Virus record (IMG/VR): IMGVR_UViG_3300020169_000927
Location: 1 to 20,021 of that record
Strand: one strand, 5' to 3'
DNA from: a virus
Length of the DNA: 20,021 nt
Part shown: one piece after another, positions 5,749 to 11,895 of the stretch
Layout of the letters: each line of letters starts with the position of its first letter
Numbering within the stretch: position 1 is the stretch's first letter
Translations under genes and position numbers: made by a program
The notes under the pieces: generated by a model
Database searches by the model: none
The model's input: the letters and a program-made list of their open reading frames with translations, nothing else
Told to the model about the DNA's origin: nothing

Positions 5749-6705
5749 ATGGACGCACTCACCCTGTGGAGCCTTATAGGCTTCCTGCTTGCCGCATATG
5801 CGGTTATAGCAAATGATTCAGTACAAACTCTCGGTACATGGATTGCATCAAACAATGAGAGATTCAATTGGAAGATTATGTGGGCAGCTGCTTCAGCTGT
5901 ATTACTCTATACATTGTGGTATGGTTACTACATGTATGGGGATATTTCATATGGACGACTTAATAAGATACCGTTTGTAGAAGTGCAGTGGTATCATGCA
6001 TTAGCACCTGGTGTGCTATTGTTACTTACACGAGTAGGTGTACCAGTTAGTACTTCATTCTTAGTATTAAGTGCTTTTGCAAGTACATTTGTACTAGAGA
6101 AGATGCTTGTAAAATCGTTGATGGGATACGTCGTTGCGGCGACTGCTGCATATGGTATCTGGTTTATTGTCAGTCGTTGGCTCGATGAAGGTAAACCTGT
6201 TAACGAGGCTTATAAACCCTATTGGCGAATAGCTCAGTGGATTACAACTGGTGGTTTATGGTTCACTTGGTTAAGTCATGATATGGCAAACATTGCTGTA
6301 TTCCTTCCACGCACATTAGACATTCCACTTATGATAATGATATCAGTTGTCTTTGTAGGTGGGTTAGCATTTATGTTTCGTGAGGGTGGTGGTAAGATTC
6401 AAAAGATCATTCTTGAGAAACATAATACAAAATACATTCGGTCAGCTACTATTATTGATTTAGTGTATTGGCTAATATTATTCTTCTTTAAAGAGCTTAA
6501 CGATATTCCAATGTCAACAACTTGGGTCTTTGTGGGTATGCTTGCTGGCCGTGAATTTGCTATTGCATCGTTCATGGGTAAGAAGAAAACAAAAAGTGTG
6601 TTCCCATTGGTGGGTAGAGATTTTGGTAAGATGATGATTGGTTTATCAGCATCACTTGCTATTGTACTAGCAATCCACTATGTAATCGTTCCTGCTGGTT
6701 GGTAA
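5749..6705 (+). CDS. PiT/PHO4-like inorganic phosphate permease
   Basis: The start is ATG 5749 with AAGGAA 5 bases upstream; a longer frame from 5716 runs into the hairpin leader. The 318-residue product is almost entirely membrane-embedded, with about nine to ten hydrophobic segments. It shows the two-fold internal repeat of PiT transporters: VIANDSVQTLGT at 19-30 matches the first ND signature and GVPVSTSF at 97-104 its PVSTTH partner. In the second half, WLSHDMANIAVF at 184-195 matches the second ND signature (HD here) and DIPMSTTWVFVG at 252-263 the second PVSTTH. The family moves phosphate with H+ or Na+. It is a little shorter than most family members (about 330-500). Phage copies could raise phosphate uptake in an infected, phosphate-starved marine host. 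Substrate is inferred; sulfate or another anion is possible. Confidence 0.7.
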   Translation: MDALTLWSLIGFLLAAYAVIANDSVQTLGTWIASNNERFNWKIMWAAASAVLLYTLWYGYYMYGDISYGRLNKIPFVEVQWYHALAPGVLLLLTRVGVPVSTSFLVLSAFASTFVLEKMLVKSLMGYVVAATAAYGIWFIVSRWLDEGKPVNEAYKPYWRIAQWITTGGLWFTWLSHDMANIAVFLPRTLDIPLMIMISVVFVGGLAFMFREGGGKIQKIILEKHNTKYIRSATIIDLVYWLILFFFKELNDIPMSTTWVFVGMLAGREFAIASFMGKKKTKSVFPLVGRDFGKMMIGLSASLAIVLAIHYVIVPAGW

Positions 6706-6739
6706 CAAAAGTAGGACCTAAAAGGCACAGTTAAAAATA

Positions 6740-6773
6740 AAAAGGGAGATGCCGTTGCCGGTTTCTCCCTTTT
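6740..6773 (+). terminator. Rho-independent terminator
   Basis: A 10-bp stem (6740-6749 with 6764-6773) starting with four A-U pairs closes a 14-base loop that can itself pair weakly. The descending arm ends in TTTT, but there is no further T tail. It lies after the permease gene and before the barrel-protein gene. Confidence 0.6.
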
Positions 6774-6794
6774 GCTGTAATATATAACATGTGA

Positions 6795-6827
6795 ACGTTG
6801 AAGCAACGTGATCACGTATATTATTAT
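6795..6827 (+). promoter_or_regulatory. Candidate promoter with overlapping palindromes
   Basis: ACGTTG and CAACGT form an inverted repeat with a 3-base gap (6795-6800, 6804-6809), which overlaps the perfect 12-base palindrome ACGTGATCACGT at 6806-6817. They lie between a possible -35 TTGAAG (6798-6803) and -10 TATTAT (6822-6827, spacer 18) ahead of the gene at 6853. A repressor or activator site is plausible; the promoter match itself is modest. Confidence 0.4.
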
Positions 6828-6852
6828 TAACATTCTATGAATAGGAAAAACT

Positions 6853-7221
6853 ATGAAGACAACTACAATTGCAATTGCCATGACTATGTTGGCATCTACA
6901 GTATCAGCAGCAGACCTAGATATTGGTGGTCAAACCATCTCAGCTGGCGGCGAGCTTGATATGAACTATACAACTGGCACAGAACTATGGGCATTGGATT
7001 TTACTCCTAAAGCCGGTCTTAATGCCTTTGGTGTAGACTTCTCAGTGGATACAACACTTGATGTTATGTCTTTGAACGATGCTTCTAAAGAATCATTTAC
7101 AGGCCTTGACTTTGTTGCTGGTTATACAATTGGTGGCGGGCTTCGTGCTTACACCGAAGTTGGTACAAACTCAGACCTAGAATTTGGTGATGTGACAATG
7201 GGCGCTACATTCAACTTCTAA
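6853..7221 (+). CDS. Small secreted protein with outer-membrane barrel features
   Basis: The 122-residue precursor has a clear Sec signal peptide (MKTTTIAIAMTMLASTVSA, likely cut before ADLDIGG). The mature part of about 103 residues alternates hydrophobic and polar residues in short strands (LDMNYTTGTELWALDFTPKA, GLRAYTEVGT, LEFGDVTMGATFNF). It ends in Phe with another Phe two residues before, the C-terminal signature read by the BAM machinery. About six to eight short strands are possible, small for a barrel. It could alter phage receptors, permeability or surface exclusion. It has its own upstream region with palindromes and a strong terminator behind it. The signal peptide is confident; the barrel and role are inference. 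Confidence 0.65.
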   Translation: MKTTTIAIAMTMLASTVSAADLDIGGQTISAGGELDMNYTTGTELWALDFTPKAGLNAFGVDFSVDTTLDVMSLNDASKESFTGLDFVAGYTIGGGLRAYTEVGTNSDLEFGDVTMGATFNF

Positions 7222-7259
7222 ATAACATTACAAATAGGGTTGCTACTTAATAAGCACGT

Positions 7260-7289
7260 GCCGGGCCAAAGGTTAGCCTGGCTTTTTTT
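7260..7289 (+). terminator. Rho-independent terminator
   Basis: A 7-bp GC-rich stem (7260-7266 with 7276-7282, one G-U pair), a 9-base loop and seven Ts (7283-7289). It ends the barrel-protein transcript immediately before the late promoter of the curli region. Confidence 0.85.
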
Positions 7290-7293
7290 ATGT

Positions 7294-7301
7294 TATAAAT
7301 A
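7294..7301 (+). promoter_or_regulatory. T4-type late promoter octamer for the curli-like operon
   Basis: An exact TATAAATA preceded by TGT lies between the terminator at 7260 and the first gene at 7320, with no good -35 box. The expected start (about 7307) leaves a very short leader that still contains the AAGGAG ribosome site at 7308-7313. It would place the membrane proteins, csgF, csgG and the first curlin under late control. Confidence 0.55.
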
Positions 7302-7319
7302 GGGCCGAAGGAGCATACA

Positions 7320-7598
7320 ATGGACTTTTTGACCCTAGTGGGAGATGTTGGATTTCCAATTGCAGGAGCACTTGCTGCTGGTGTATTTGTTTTTATAACA
7401 TTGAAGTTTATTCTAGCAAGTGTGACAGCTTCGGTTAACACTCTAAAGAATATAATTGGATCATTAGATAACAGAGTCCAGACTATGAACAACGACTTGG
7501 TAAAGATAGATGCTTTGCTTAGTTACGCATTAAATGTAAAACCGAATATAGATCGGATTGCAGCTAATGAAGGTAAGGAAGACGCAAGGAGAGATTAG
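7320..7598 (+). CDS. Single-pass membrane protein, GFPI type (first of pair)
   Basis: A 92-residue protein with a perfect AAGGAG ribosome site. The N-terminus reads VGDVGFPIAGALAAGVFVFI, leading into one transmembrane segment (about 9-33), followed by a heptad-like helical region (VTASVNTLKNIIGSLDNRV, then TMNNDLVKIDALLSYAL) that could form a coiled coil, and a charged end. The GFPI-membrane-coiled coil layout recalls small phage and Gram-positive membrane proteins of the YvrJ/BhlA type, sometimes called holins. The next gene encodes a similar protein, so the two may form a heteromer. Position directly before csgF and csgG suggests either a late lysis role or an inner-membrane component of the curli export route. 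Confidence 0.6.
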   Translation: MDFLTLVGDVGFPIAGALAAGVFVFITLKFILASVTASVNTLKNIIGSLDNRVQTMNNDLVKIDALLSYALNVKPNIDRIAANEGKEDARRD

Positions 7599-7957
7599 TG
7601 GATTTAGATATCGCAAAAGCAATAAGTGACTATGGCTTCCCAATTGTGGGTGCTATTGGTATGGGATATTTTATCTACTTTATTTGGAAATGGGTGACAG
7701 AAGAAATTGATCCAATATTGGGTCAAACAATGGGTACGTTAATCAAACTGGTTGATCGTATTCGCATGCTTGATAATGATATGATAAGGTTAAACAGTAA
7801 GCTATCGATGGTTCTCGAACATAGAGGTATGGACGACGAAGTTGCTAAGCTACAAAGTAAAAGTGAATCATTCAACTCAACAGGTCAAGCAGATGATAAA
7901 CCAGAACAACCTAAGCCTGAGCCTAATTCTTTTGGTGTTACTCCCAACACAAAGTAA
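7598..7957 (+). CDS. Single-pass membrane protein, GFPI type (second of pair)
   Basis: Translation starts at GTG 7598, sharing a base with the upstream TAG and preceded by AGGAG at 7587-7591. The 119-residue product is a paralogue in layout of the previous one: ISDYGFPIVGAIGMGYFIYF leads into one membrane span (about 12-33), then comes a helical segment (LIKLVDRIRMLDNDMIRLNS) and a long hydrophilic Pro/Gln/Glu-rich tail (DDKPEQPKPEPNS). The shared D-x-GFPI-x-GA core and the LDND/MNND motif in the helix indicate common ancestry. The last 65 bases also encode the csgF signal peptide in another frame, so the tail composition is partly constrained by csgF. Function unknown. Confidence 0.6.
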   Translation: MDLDIAKAISDYGFPIVGAIGMGYFIYFIWKWVTEEIDPILGQTMGTLIKLVDRIRMLDNDMIRLNSKLSMVLEHRGMDDEVAKLQSKSESFNSTGQADDKPEQPKPEPNSFGVTPNTK

Positions 7958-8363
7958 TGCTGAATTAGGATTTAGTTTTAAGAACCCATCCTTTAGTGGT
8001 AATGGGTATTCTAGTCATGTCTTGAGTGTAGAGCAACTTCAGCATAATAGAATAGAAGATCGTAAAGATGAAGCTGAGGCCGAAGCTAGACGGATCGAAA
8101 GAGAGTTGGAGAATACTACTCTCAATAAATTTATTAAAAACTTAGAATCAAGAATCTATGCTACACTCAGTAAGCAGATGGTTGATTCTATGTTTGCTTC
8201 CTGTACAGGCGAGACGTGTCCAACAACAGGTACTACAGAGATTGAAGGTAGTACAATAGAGTGGACTAAAGATCTGGTAACAGAAGAAATAACATTAACT
8301 ATTACAAATGCTGATGGAACCACAACCATAACAATACCAGGCGCAGGGGAGTTTGCATTTTAA
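7893..8363 (+). CDS. csgF: CsgF-like curli assembly protein
   Basis: I place the start at ATG 7893, inside the upstream gene, because it gives a normal signal peptide (NLSLSLILLVLLPTQSNA) with cleavage before ELGFSFKNPSFSGN. That mature N-terminus is the CsgF hallmark (E. coli has a closely similar FQFRNPNFGGN) and is the part that plugs into the CsgG pore. Then come a charged helix (about 50-72), LNKFIKNLESRIYATLSKQMV (77-97; E. coli FTQAIQSQILGGLL region), and C-terminal strands IEWTKDLV and LTITNADGTTTITIPG (E. coli TDRKTGQTSTIQVSG). At 156 residues it is slightly longer than E. coli CsgF (138). A Cys pair (C104, C109) may form a disulfide. The stop overlaps the csgG ATG. The Shine-Dalgarno is weak, suggesting translational coupling. 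Confidence 0.88.
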   Translation: MINQNNLSLSLILLVLLPTQSNAELGFSFKNPSFSGNGYSSHVLSVEQLQHNRIEDRKDEAEAEARRIERELENTTLNKFIKNLESRIYATLSKQMVDSMFASCTGETCPTTGTTEIEGSTIEWTKDLVTEEITLTITNADGTTTITIPGAGEFAF

Positions 8364-9163
8364 TGAGATACTTTTTGATAACGCTTTTGATGCTGGCTGG
8401 TTGTGTAGATCCAAATCAAATGGCTCCTATGAATGCTAAACCAATGGTGCAGTCTTCACCCAATGACATATTCAACTATAAGCAGTTGGATGGTAAGAAG
8501 ATGACAATTGCTGTATATGGTTTCACTGATAAGACAGGTCAAAGAAAACCTAGTATGACCACTTCAAACCTTAGTAGCGCGGTAACGCAGGGCGCTGAGG
8601 TGTGGGTAATAAAGGCTCTGCAGGATGTTGGGGCGTGTACCTGGTTTGAGGTAGTTGAAAGAGTAGGTTTAGATAATCTAGTTAAAGAAAGACAATTGGT
8701 TAGAAATACCAGAGAAATATATGAAAAGAAATTGGCTAAAGGTCCTACACCTTTAAAGCCTATGGTATTTGCAGGTTTAATATTAGAAGGTGGAATAGTA
8801 GGATACGACTCAAGTGTTGTAACAGGCGGGACAGGCGCTAGGTATTTGGGCATTGGTGCTCAGATGGATTACAGAGTCGATACAGTGACAATAGTTATGC
8901 GGTTAGTAAGTGTCAGTACAGGTAAAGTATTACTGAGTGTTGCCACAGAAAAGACCATCGCGAGTCATAGGAGTGGAGCAGATGTGTTTAAGTTTTTAGA
9001 CATGGGCACCAAACTCATAGAAGCGGAAACTGGCTACAGTATGAATGAGCCAGTTAATTATGCAGTTAGATCAGCAATTGAAGCTGGCGTTATTGAATTG
9101 ATTAATGAAGGAGAATCAAAACAATTCTGGACATTCTTAGAAGATCCTAAGAATGGCGGATAA
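8363..9163 (+). CDS. csgG: CsgG-like curli secretion channel lipoprotein
   Basis: The 266-residue protein aligns through its length with E. coli CsgG (277), the nonameric outer-membrane pore that exports curli subunits. Landmarks are a lipobox LAGC with lipidated Cys 14, MTIAVYGFTDKTGQRKP at 47-63, VVERVGLDNLVKERQLVR at 97-114, LEGGIVGYDSSVVTGGTGAR at 141-160 with YLGIGAQMDY after it, VSVSTGKVLLSVATEKTI at 182-199, ETGYSMNEP at 222-230 and SAIEAGVIELINEG at 237-250. At the pore constriction, E. coli Tyr51-Asn55-Phe56 corresponds to Ser/Met, Asn 69 and Leu 70, so the Asn is kept while both aromatic rings are missing. It is coupled to csgF and lies 11 bases before the first curlin gene. No CsgE adaptor gene is seen. 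Confidence 0.95.
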   Translation: MRYFLITLLMLAGCVDPNQMAPMNAKPMVQSSPNDIFNYKQLDGKKMTIAVYGFTDKTGQRKPSMTTSNLSSAVTQGAEVWVIKALQDVGACTWFEVVERVGLDNLVKERQLVRNTREIYEKKLAKGPTPLKPMVFAGLILEGGIVGYDSSVVTGGTGARYLGIGAQMDYRVDTVTIVMRLVSVSTGKVLLSVATEKTIASHRSGADVFKFLDMGTKLIEAETGYSMNEPVNYAVRSAIEAGVIELINEGESKQFWTFLEDPKNGG

Positions 9164-9174
9164 AGGAAAGTACA

Positions 9175-9906
9175 ATGAAAAATCTTAATAGATATATCAT
9201 TATGGGCGCGTTGTGTTCAGTAACACCTGTTACAACAATAGCTAACGACATCTACATTCAACAAGTGGGTGATACACTAGACTTGGACATCGTACAAGAT
9301 GGACAAGATAACAGTATTGGAACATCACCTGGTATGGGCAATCAAGATATGGTCTTAGGTTCAGCTGGCAATGCATCTGACAACATGACATTTAGTATTA
9401 CTCAAACGGGTAATCAGAACAAAATCACTGCTCAAATATTAGGTAGCACCTACACCGGTACTTGGACATTCACTGGTGATAATAATGAAGTTGATTTACT
9501 TTGTTCTAGCACTTCAGCAGCTAACTGTGGTAACGTGACTTTAAACATTGCCGCTACTGGTGATAATCAAGATTACACAATCAACATTGGTGAAACAACA
9601 GATGCAGGTTCTGCTACTATTAACTTCACTGTAACAGATGATGATAATATTATCGCTACAGATGTAAATGGCACAAGTGCTGATATCACAGTTGTTATTG
9701 ATGGAAGCACTAGCTTAGAAACAATTGATAGTACATTGGATATTGATGTATCAGGTAATGGTGACATCAACGGACACACAATTAACTTTGATGCTACAGG
9801 TAGAGGTCATACAATTAAGTTTGATCAAAGCGGTGTGTATGACAACACAATTGACTTAACAACAAGTGGTGATAATCAAAATATCAACATCACACAATCT
9901 GACTAG
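9175..9906 (+). CDS. Curlin-like secreted repeat protein 1 (divergent)
   Basis: The 243-residue precursor starts with AGGAAAGTACA upstream of the ATG and has a signal peptide (YIIMGALCSVTPVTTIA) with likely cleavage before NDIYIQQVGD. The mature protein is rich in Asn, Asp, Thr and Gly with very few Lys or Arg. Q-x-G motifs of curlin repeats occur at 30-32, 41-43, 77-79 and 218-220, and related T-G-D-N segments at about 100, 128 and 231 have lost the Gln. The mature N-terminus closely matches that of the second curlin-like protein (NEVYVRQVGD). It follows csgG by 11 bases, so it is an expected CsgG substrate: a nucleator (CsgB role), minor subunit or specialised fibre protein. Two Cys residues (C110, C118) could form a disulfide. 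The repeat fold is inferred. Confidence 0.8.
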   Translation: MKNLNRYIIMGALCSVTPVTTIANDIYIQQVGDTLDLDIVQDGQDNSIGTSPGMGNQDMVLGSAGNASDNMTFSITQTGNQNKITAQILGSTYTGTWTFTGDNNEVDLLCSSTSAANCGNVTLNIAATGDNQDYTINIGETTDAGSATINFTVTDDDNIIATDVNGTSADITVVIDGSTSLETIDSTLDIDVSGNGDINGHTINFDATGRGHTIKFDQSGVYDNTIDLTTSGDNQNINITQSD

Positions 9907-9934
9907 TTGACCTTTTTCAACTTTGTGGTATAAT
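9907..9934 (+). promoter_or_regulatory. Sigma70-like promoter
   Basis: TTGACC at 9907-9912 begins right after the first curlin stop, and TATAAT lies at 9929-9934 (spacer 16). It would give the FecR, second curlin and cyclase genes their own, host-polymerase-driven transcript, independent of the late promoter at 7294. Confidence 0.75.
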
Positions 9935-9961
9935 AAGGTGCCAGCCTTAGTGAGGGGCAGT

Positions 9962-11089
9962 ATGTTTAGAAGTTTATTAATTTTCTTAATGACAGCTTCA
10001 CCGGTCTTCGCAAACATCGGTGAAGTTTCTACTGTCAGGGGAAGTGGTAGTGGCGCGATTGAACGAGGCAATGATGCCATCGATGCTAAAAAGGGCGTTG
10101 GTGTTGAAATGCTTGATACAGCAGTCACTGCTAACTCCTCTATGCGTATTGACTTCATAGATGATACGAGAGTAGATATTACTGAACATTCACGGTTAGT
10201 TATAGATGACTTTGTGTATGATCCAAACACTGGTACAGGTTCATTGGGGCTTAAAGCTAGTCTGGGTACTGTAAGATATGCGTCTGGTCAGATAGCAAAG
10301 AATAGTAGACAACGAGTTAGAATAAGAACACCATCTGCAACTATTGGTGTACGTGGTACAGACTTTGTTATGGTTATAGACGAAGCTGGCGGAAGTATGA
10401 TAACTCTATTACCAAGTTGTGATACAGCTGGTATGTGTTATACAGGAGAGATAACAGTAGAGACAGATGCAGGGTTTGTTATTCTTAATCAAGCCTTCCA
10501 AGCAACCATTGCTTCAAATTCAATGTCTCCTCCCACAAAACCTTTACTATTAGACTTAGACGAATCAATGATAAACTCATTGTTGATACTACGCAAAAAG
10601 AATCCTTATTATGTAGAAGAAGCTCAAATAATAAAGAGGAAGCAGGCAGACGCAGATTTTCTTGGATTAGACTTTTTACAATACGAAGGTCTTGATTATG
10701 ATGCACTAGTTGACTCTATCGAAGGCATATGGATTACAGCGTTGGAAGAAACGGATCAGATGCTCCAGAATTTATTATATGATATGTTAGATCAACTTAA
10801 CAAAGCGTTGATGAGATTGTTTCAAGATGAACTGTCAATACAGAACTCTTTTTTATTATCAGAAGAAGCAAAGGTATATGGATATAATCCTATGACAGGT
10901 CTTACACTACTAAATGAAACTCCTAATTGGGTATTCTCGCGGAGAGATGATAATGAAGGAAACTTTGTGCAGTTAAGATTAAATCAGGGATATGGTTATA
11001 CTATAGACCTCAAACAGGGAGACTGGGAGTTATATGACTATAGGTTGGGCGAAAGCACTAATAATAGCATCAACATTATCCAGCAGTAA
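9962..11089 (+). CDS. Secreted FecR-domain protein
   Basis: I choose ATG 9962, which has GAGGGG just upstream and lies after the promoter; the frame opens earlier, but ATG 9923 overlaps the -10 region. The 375-residue precursor has a signal peptide (FRSLLIFLMTASPVFA) and then a FecR domain: GEVSTVRGSGSGAIERG, a central SMRIDFIDDTRVDITEHS strand pair, and RVRIRTPSATIGVRGTDFV, the hallmark TP-x-A-T-x-x-V-RGT-x-F motif, at about 120-138. Classical FecR has a cytoplasmic anti-sigma part before this domain; here only the periplasmic part is present, so sigma regulation is unlikely. The C-terminal 190 residues are mainly helical and not recognised. The gene overlaps the curlin gene by 56 bases and is in one operon with the CHASE2 cyclase. 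FecR-domain proteins often neighbour CHASE2 cyclases in bacteria, suggesting one sensing unit. Confidence 0.8.
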   Translation: MFRSLLIFLMTASPVFANIGEVSTVRGSGSGAIERGNDAIDAKKGVGVEMLDTAVTANSSMRIDFIDDTRVDITEHSRLVIDDFVYDPNTGTGSLGLKASLGTVRYASGQIAKNSRQRVRIRTPSATIGVRGTDFVMVIDEAGGSMITLLPSCDTAGMCYTGEITVETDAGFVILNQAFQATIASNSMSPPTKPLLLDLDESMINSLLILRKKNPYYVEEAQIIKRKQADADFLGLDFLQYEGLDYDALVDSIEGIWITALEETDQMLQNLLYDMLDQLNKALMRLFQDELSIQNSFLLSEEAKVYGYNPMTGLTLLNETPNWVFSRRDDNEGNFVQLRLNQGYGYTIDLKQGDWELYDYRLGESTNNSINIIQQ

Positions 11090-11888
11090 CTGTTGGGCAA
11101 ATGAGGTTTATGTGAGGCAAGTCGGCGATAATACAGACATGACTATCACTCAAGATGGTGCTAACAATAAGATAACTGGTTTGGGTGGAAATTCGAGTAA
11201 AGCTCAAGTAAGTGGTAATAACACAAGCACTACATATACACAAACAGGTGACACTAATCAAGTGCGTGTATGGATGAGTTCTGGTAATGGAATAAACAAT
11301 GTCTCGCAAACAGGCGATAACAACTCAGCAAGATTAGATTGCCATGGTAATAATTGTGTTATTGATATTGAACAAAATGGCAATTCTAATTATGCAAATT
11401 CCGAACTAGGTAATGGTGGTGATTATGATCAAACTATTATTATTGATCAAGATGGTAATTATAACTTTGCAAAAGTAGAAGCAAACGGTGATGACAATAC
11501 TATTACTGTAGACCAAGATGGTAACAATCATATAGTACATGGGTACGGTAACACACCAATAACTGGTGATAGAAATAACATTACACTTGTACAAGATGGA
11601 TCACAATACAATCAAGCTCAGGCGAAGGTTGTTGGAAATGATAACACAATAGATGGATATCAAGGTGGACAATATAACTTTGGTAGACTGGTACTAACAG
11701 GTGACGACCATGATGTGACGAGTTCACAGGAAGGTACTGGATCTCATAGTATGACTTTAGACCTTACTAATGGTGGTGGGGCGTATACTGTAAATACAAT
11801 ACAAAACAGTTCAAATAGCCAAACATATTCAATGACAGGAACATGCACCAATTCAAGTGGATGTGGAATAACAGTAACACAATATTGA
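11034..11888 (+). CDS. Curlin-like secreted repeat protein 2 (major amyloid candidate)
   Basis: ATG 11034 has GGGAG at 11025-11029 and gives a signal peptide (KALIIASTLSSSNCWA) cut before NEVYVRQVGD; the start lies inside the FecR gene in another frame. The 284-residue precursor has ten Q-x-G motifs (Q at 29, 40, 70, 92, 114, 139, 161, 187, 210, 232), most spaced 22-26 residues, each followed by N or D and preceded by a beta-prone strand (TITVDQDGNN, IIIDQDGNYN). This is the curlin strand-loop-strand pattern known from CsgA and CsgB, which stack as a beta-solenoid amyloid. It is about twice the size of CsgA (131 residues mature) and very acidic. It ends GITVTQY, which could be a capping strand. 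Expected to leave the cell through the CsgG-like pore encoded upstream. Fibre formation is inferred. Confidence 0.85.
   Translation: MTIGWAKALIIASTLSSSNCWANEVYVRQVGDNTDMTITQDGANNKITGLGGNSSKAQVSGNNTSTTYTQTGDTNQVRVWMSSGNGINNVSQTGDNNSARLDCHGNNCVIDIEQNGNSNYANSELGNGGDYDQTIIIDQDGNYNFAKVEANGDDNTITVDQDGNNHIVHGYGNTPITGDRNNITLVQDGSQYNQAQAKVVGNDNTIDGYQGGQYNFGRLVLTGDDHDVTSSQEGTGSHSMTLDLTNGGGAYTVNTIQNSSNSQTYSMTGTCTNSSGCGITVTQY
11118..11735 (+). repeat. Tandem curlin repeats within the second curlin gene
   Basis: This stretch encodes residues 29-234 with the ten Q-x-G units. Units are diverged at the DNA level, with recurring words such as CAAGATGG and CAAACAGG for QDG and QTG, so the array is old rather than a recent duplication. 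Confidence 0.75.
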
Positions 11889-11895
11889 GGATATA

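Noticed and set aside
6806-6817. ACGTGATCACGT as a CRP-cAMP site, tempting because the window encodes an adenylate cyclase
   Set aside because: CRP half-sites TGTGA and TCACA are separated by six bases; here the halves are joined without a gap.
8539-8853. Leftward open frame inside csgG
   Set aside because: Shadow of a clearly conserved csgG; no coding features of its own.
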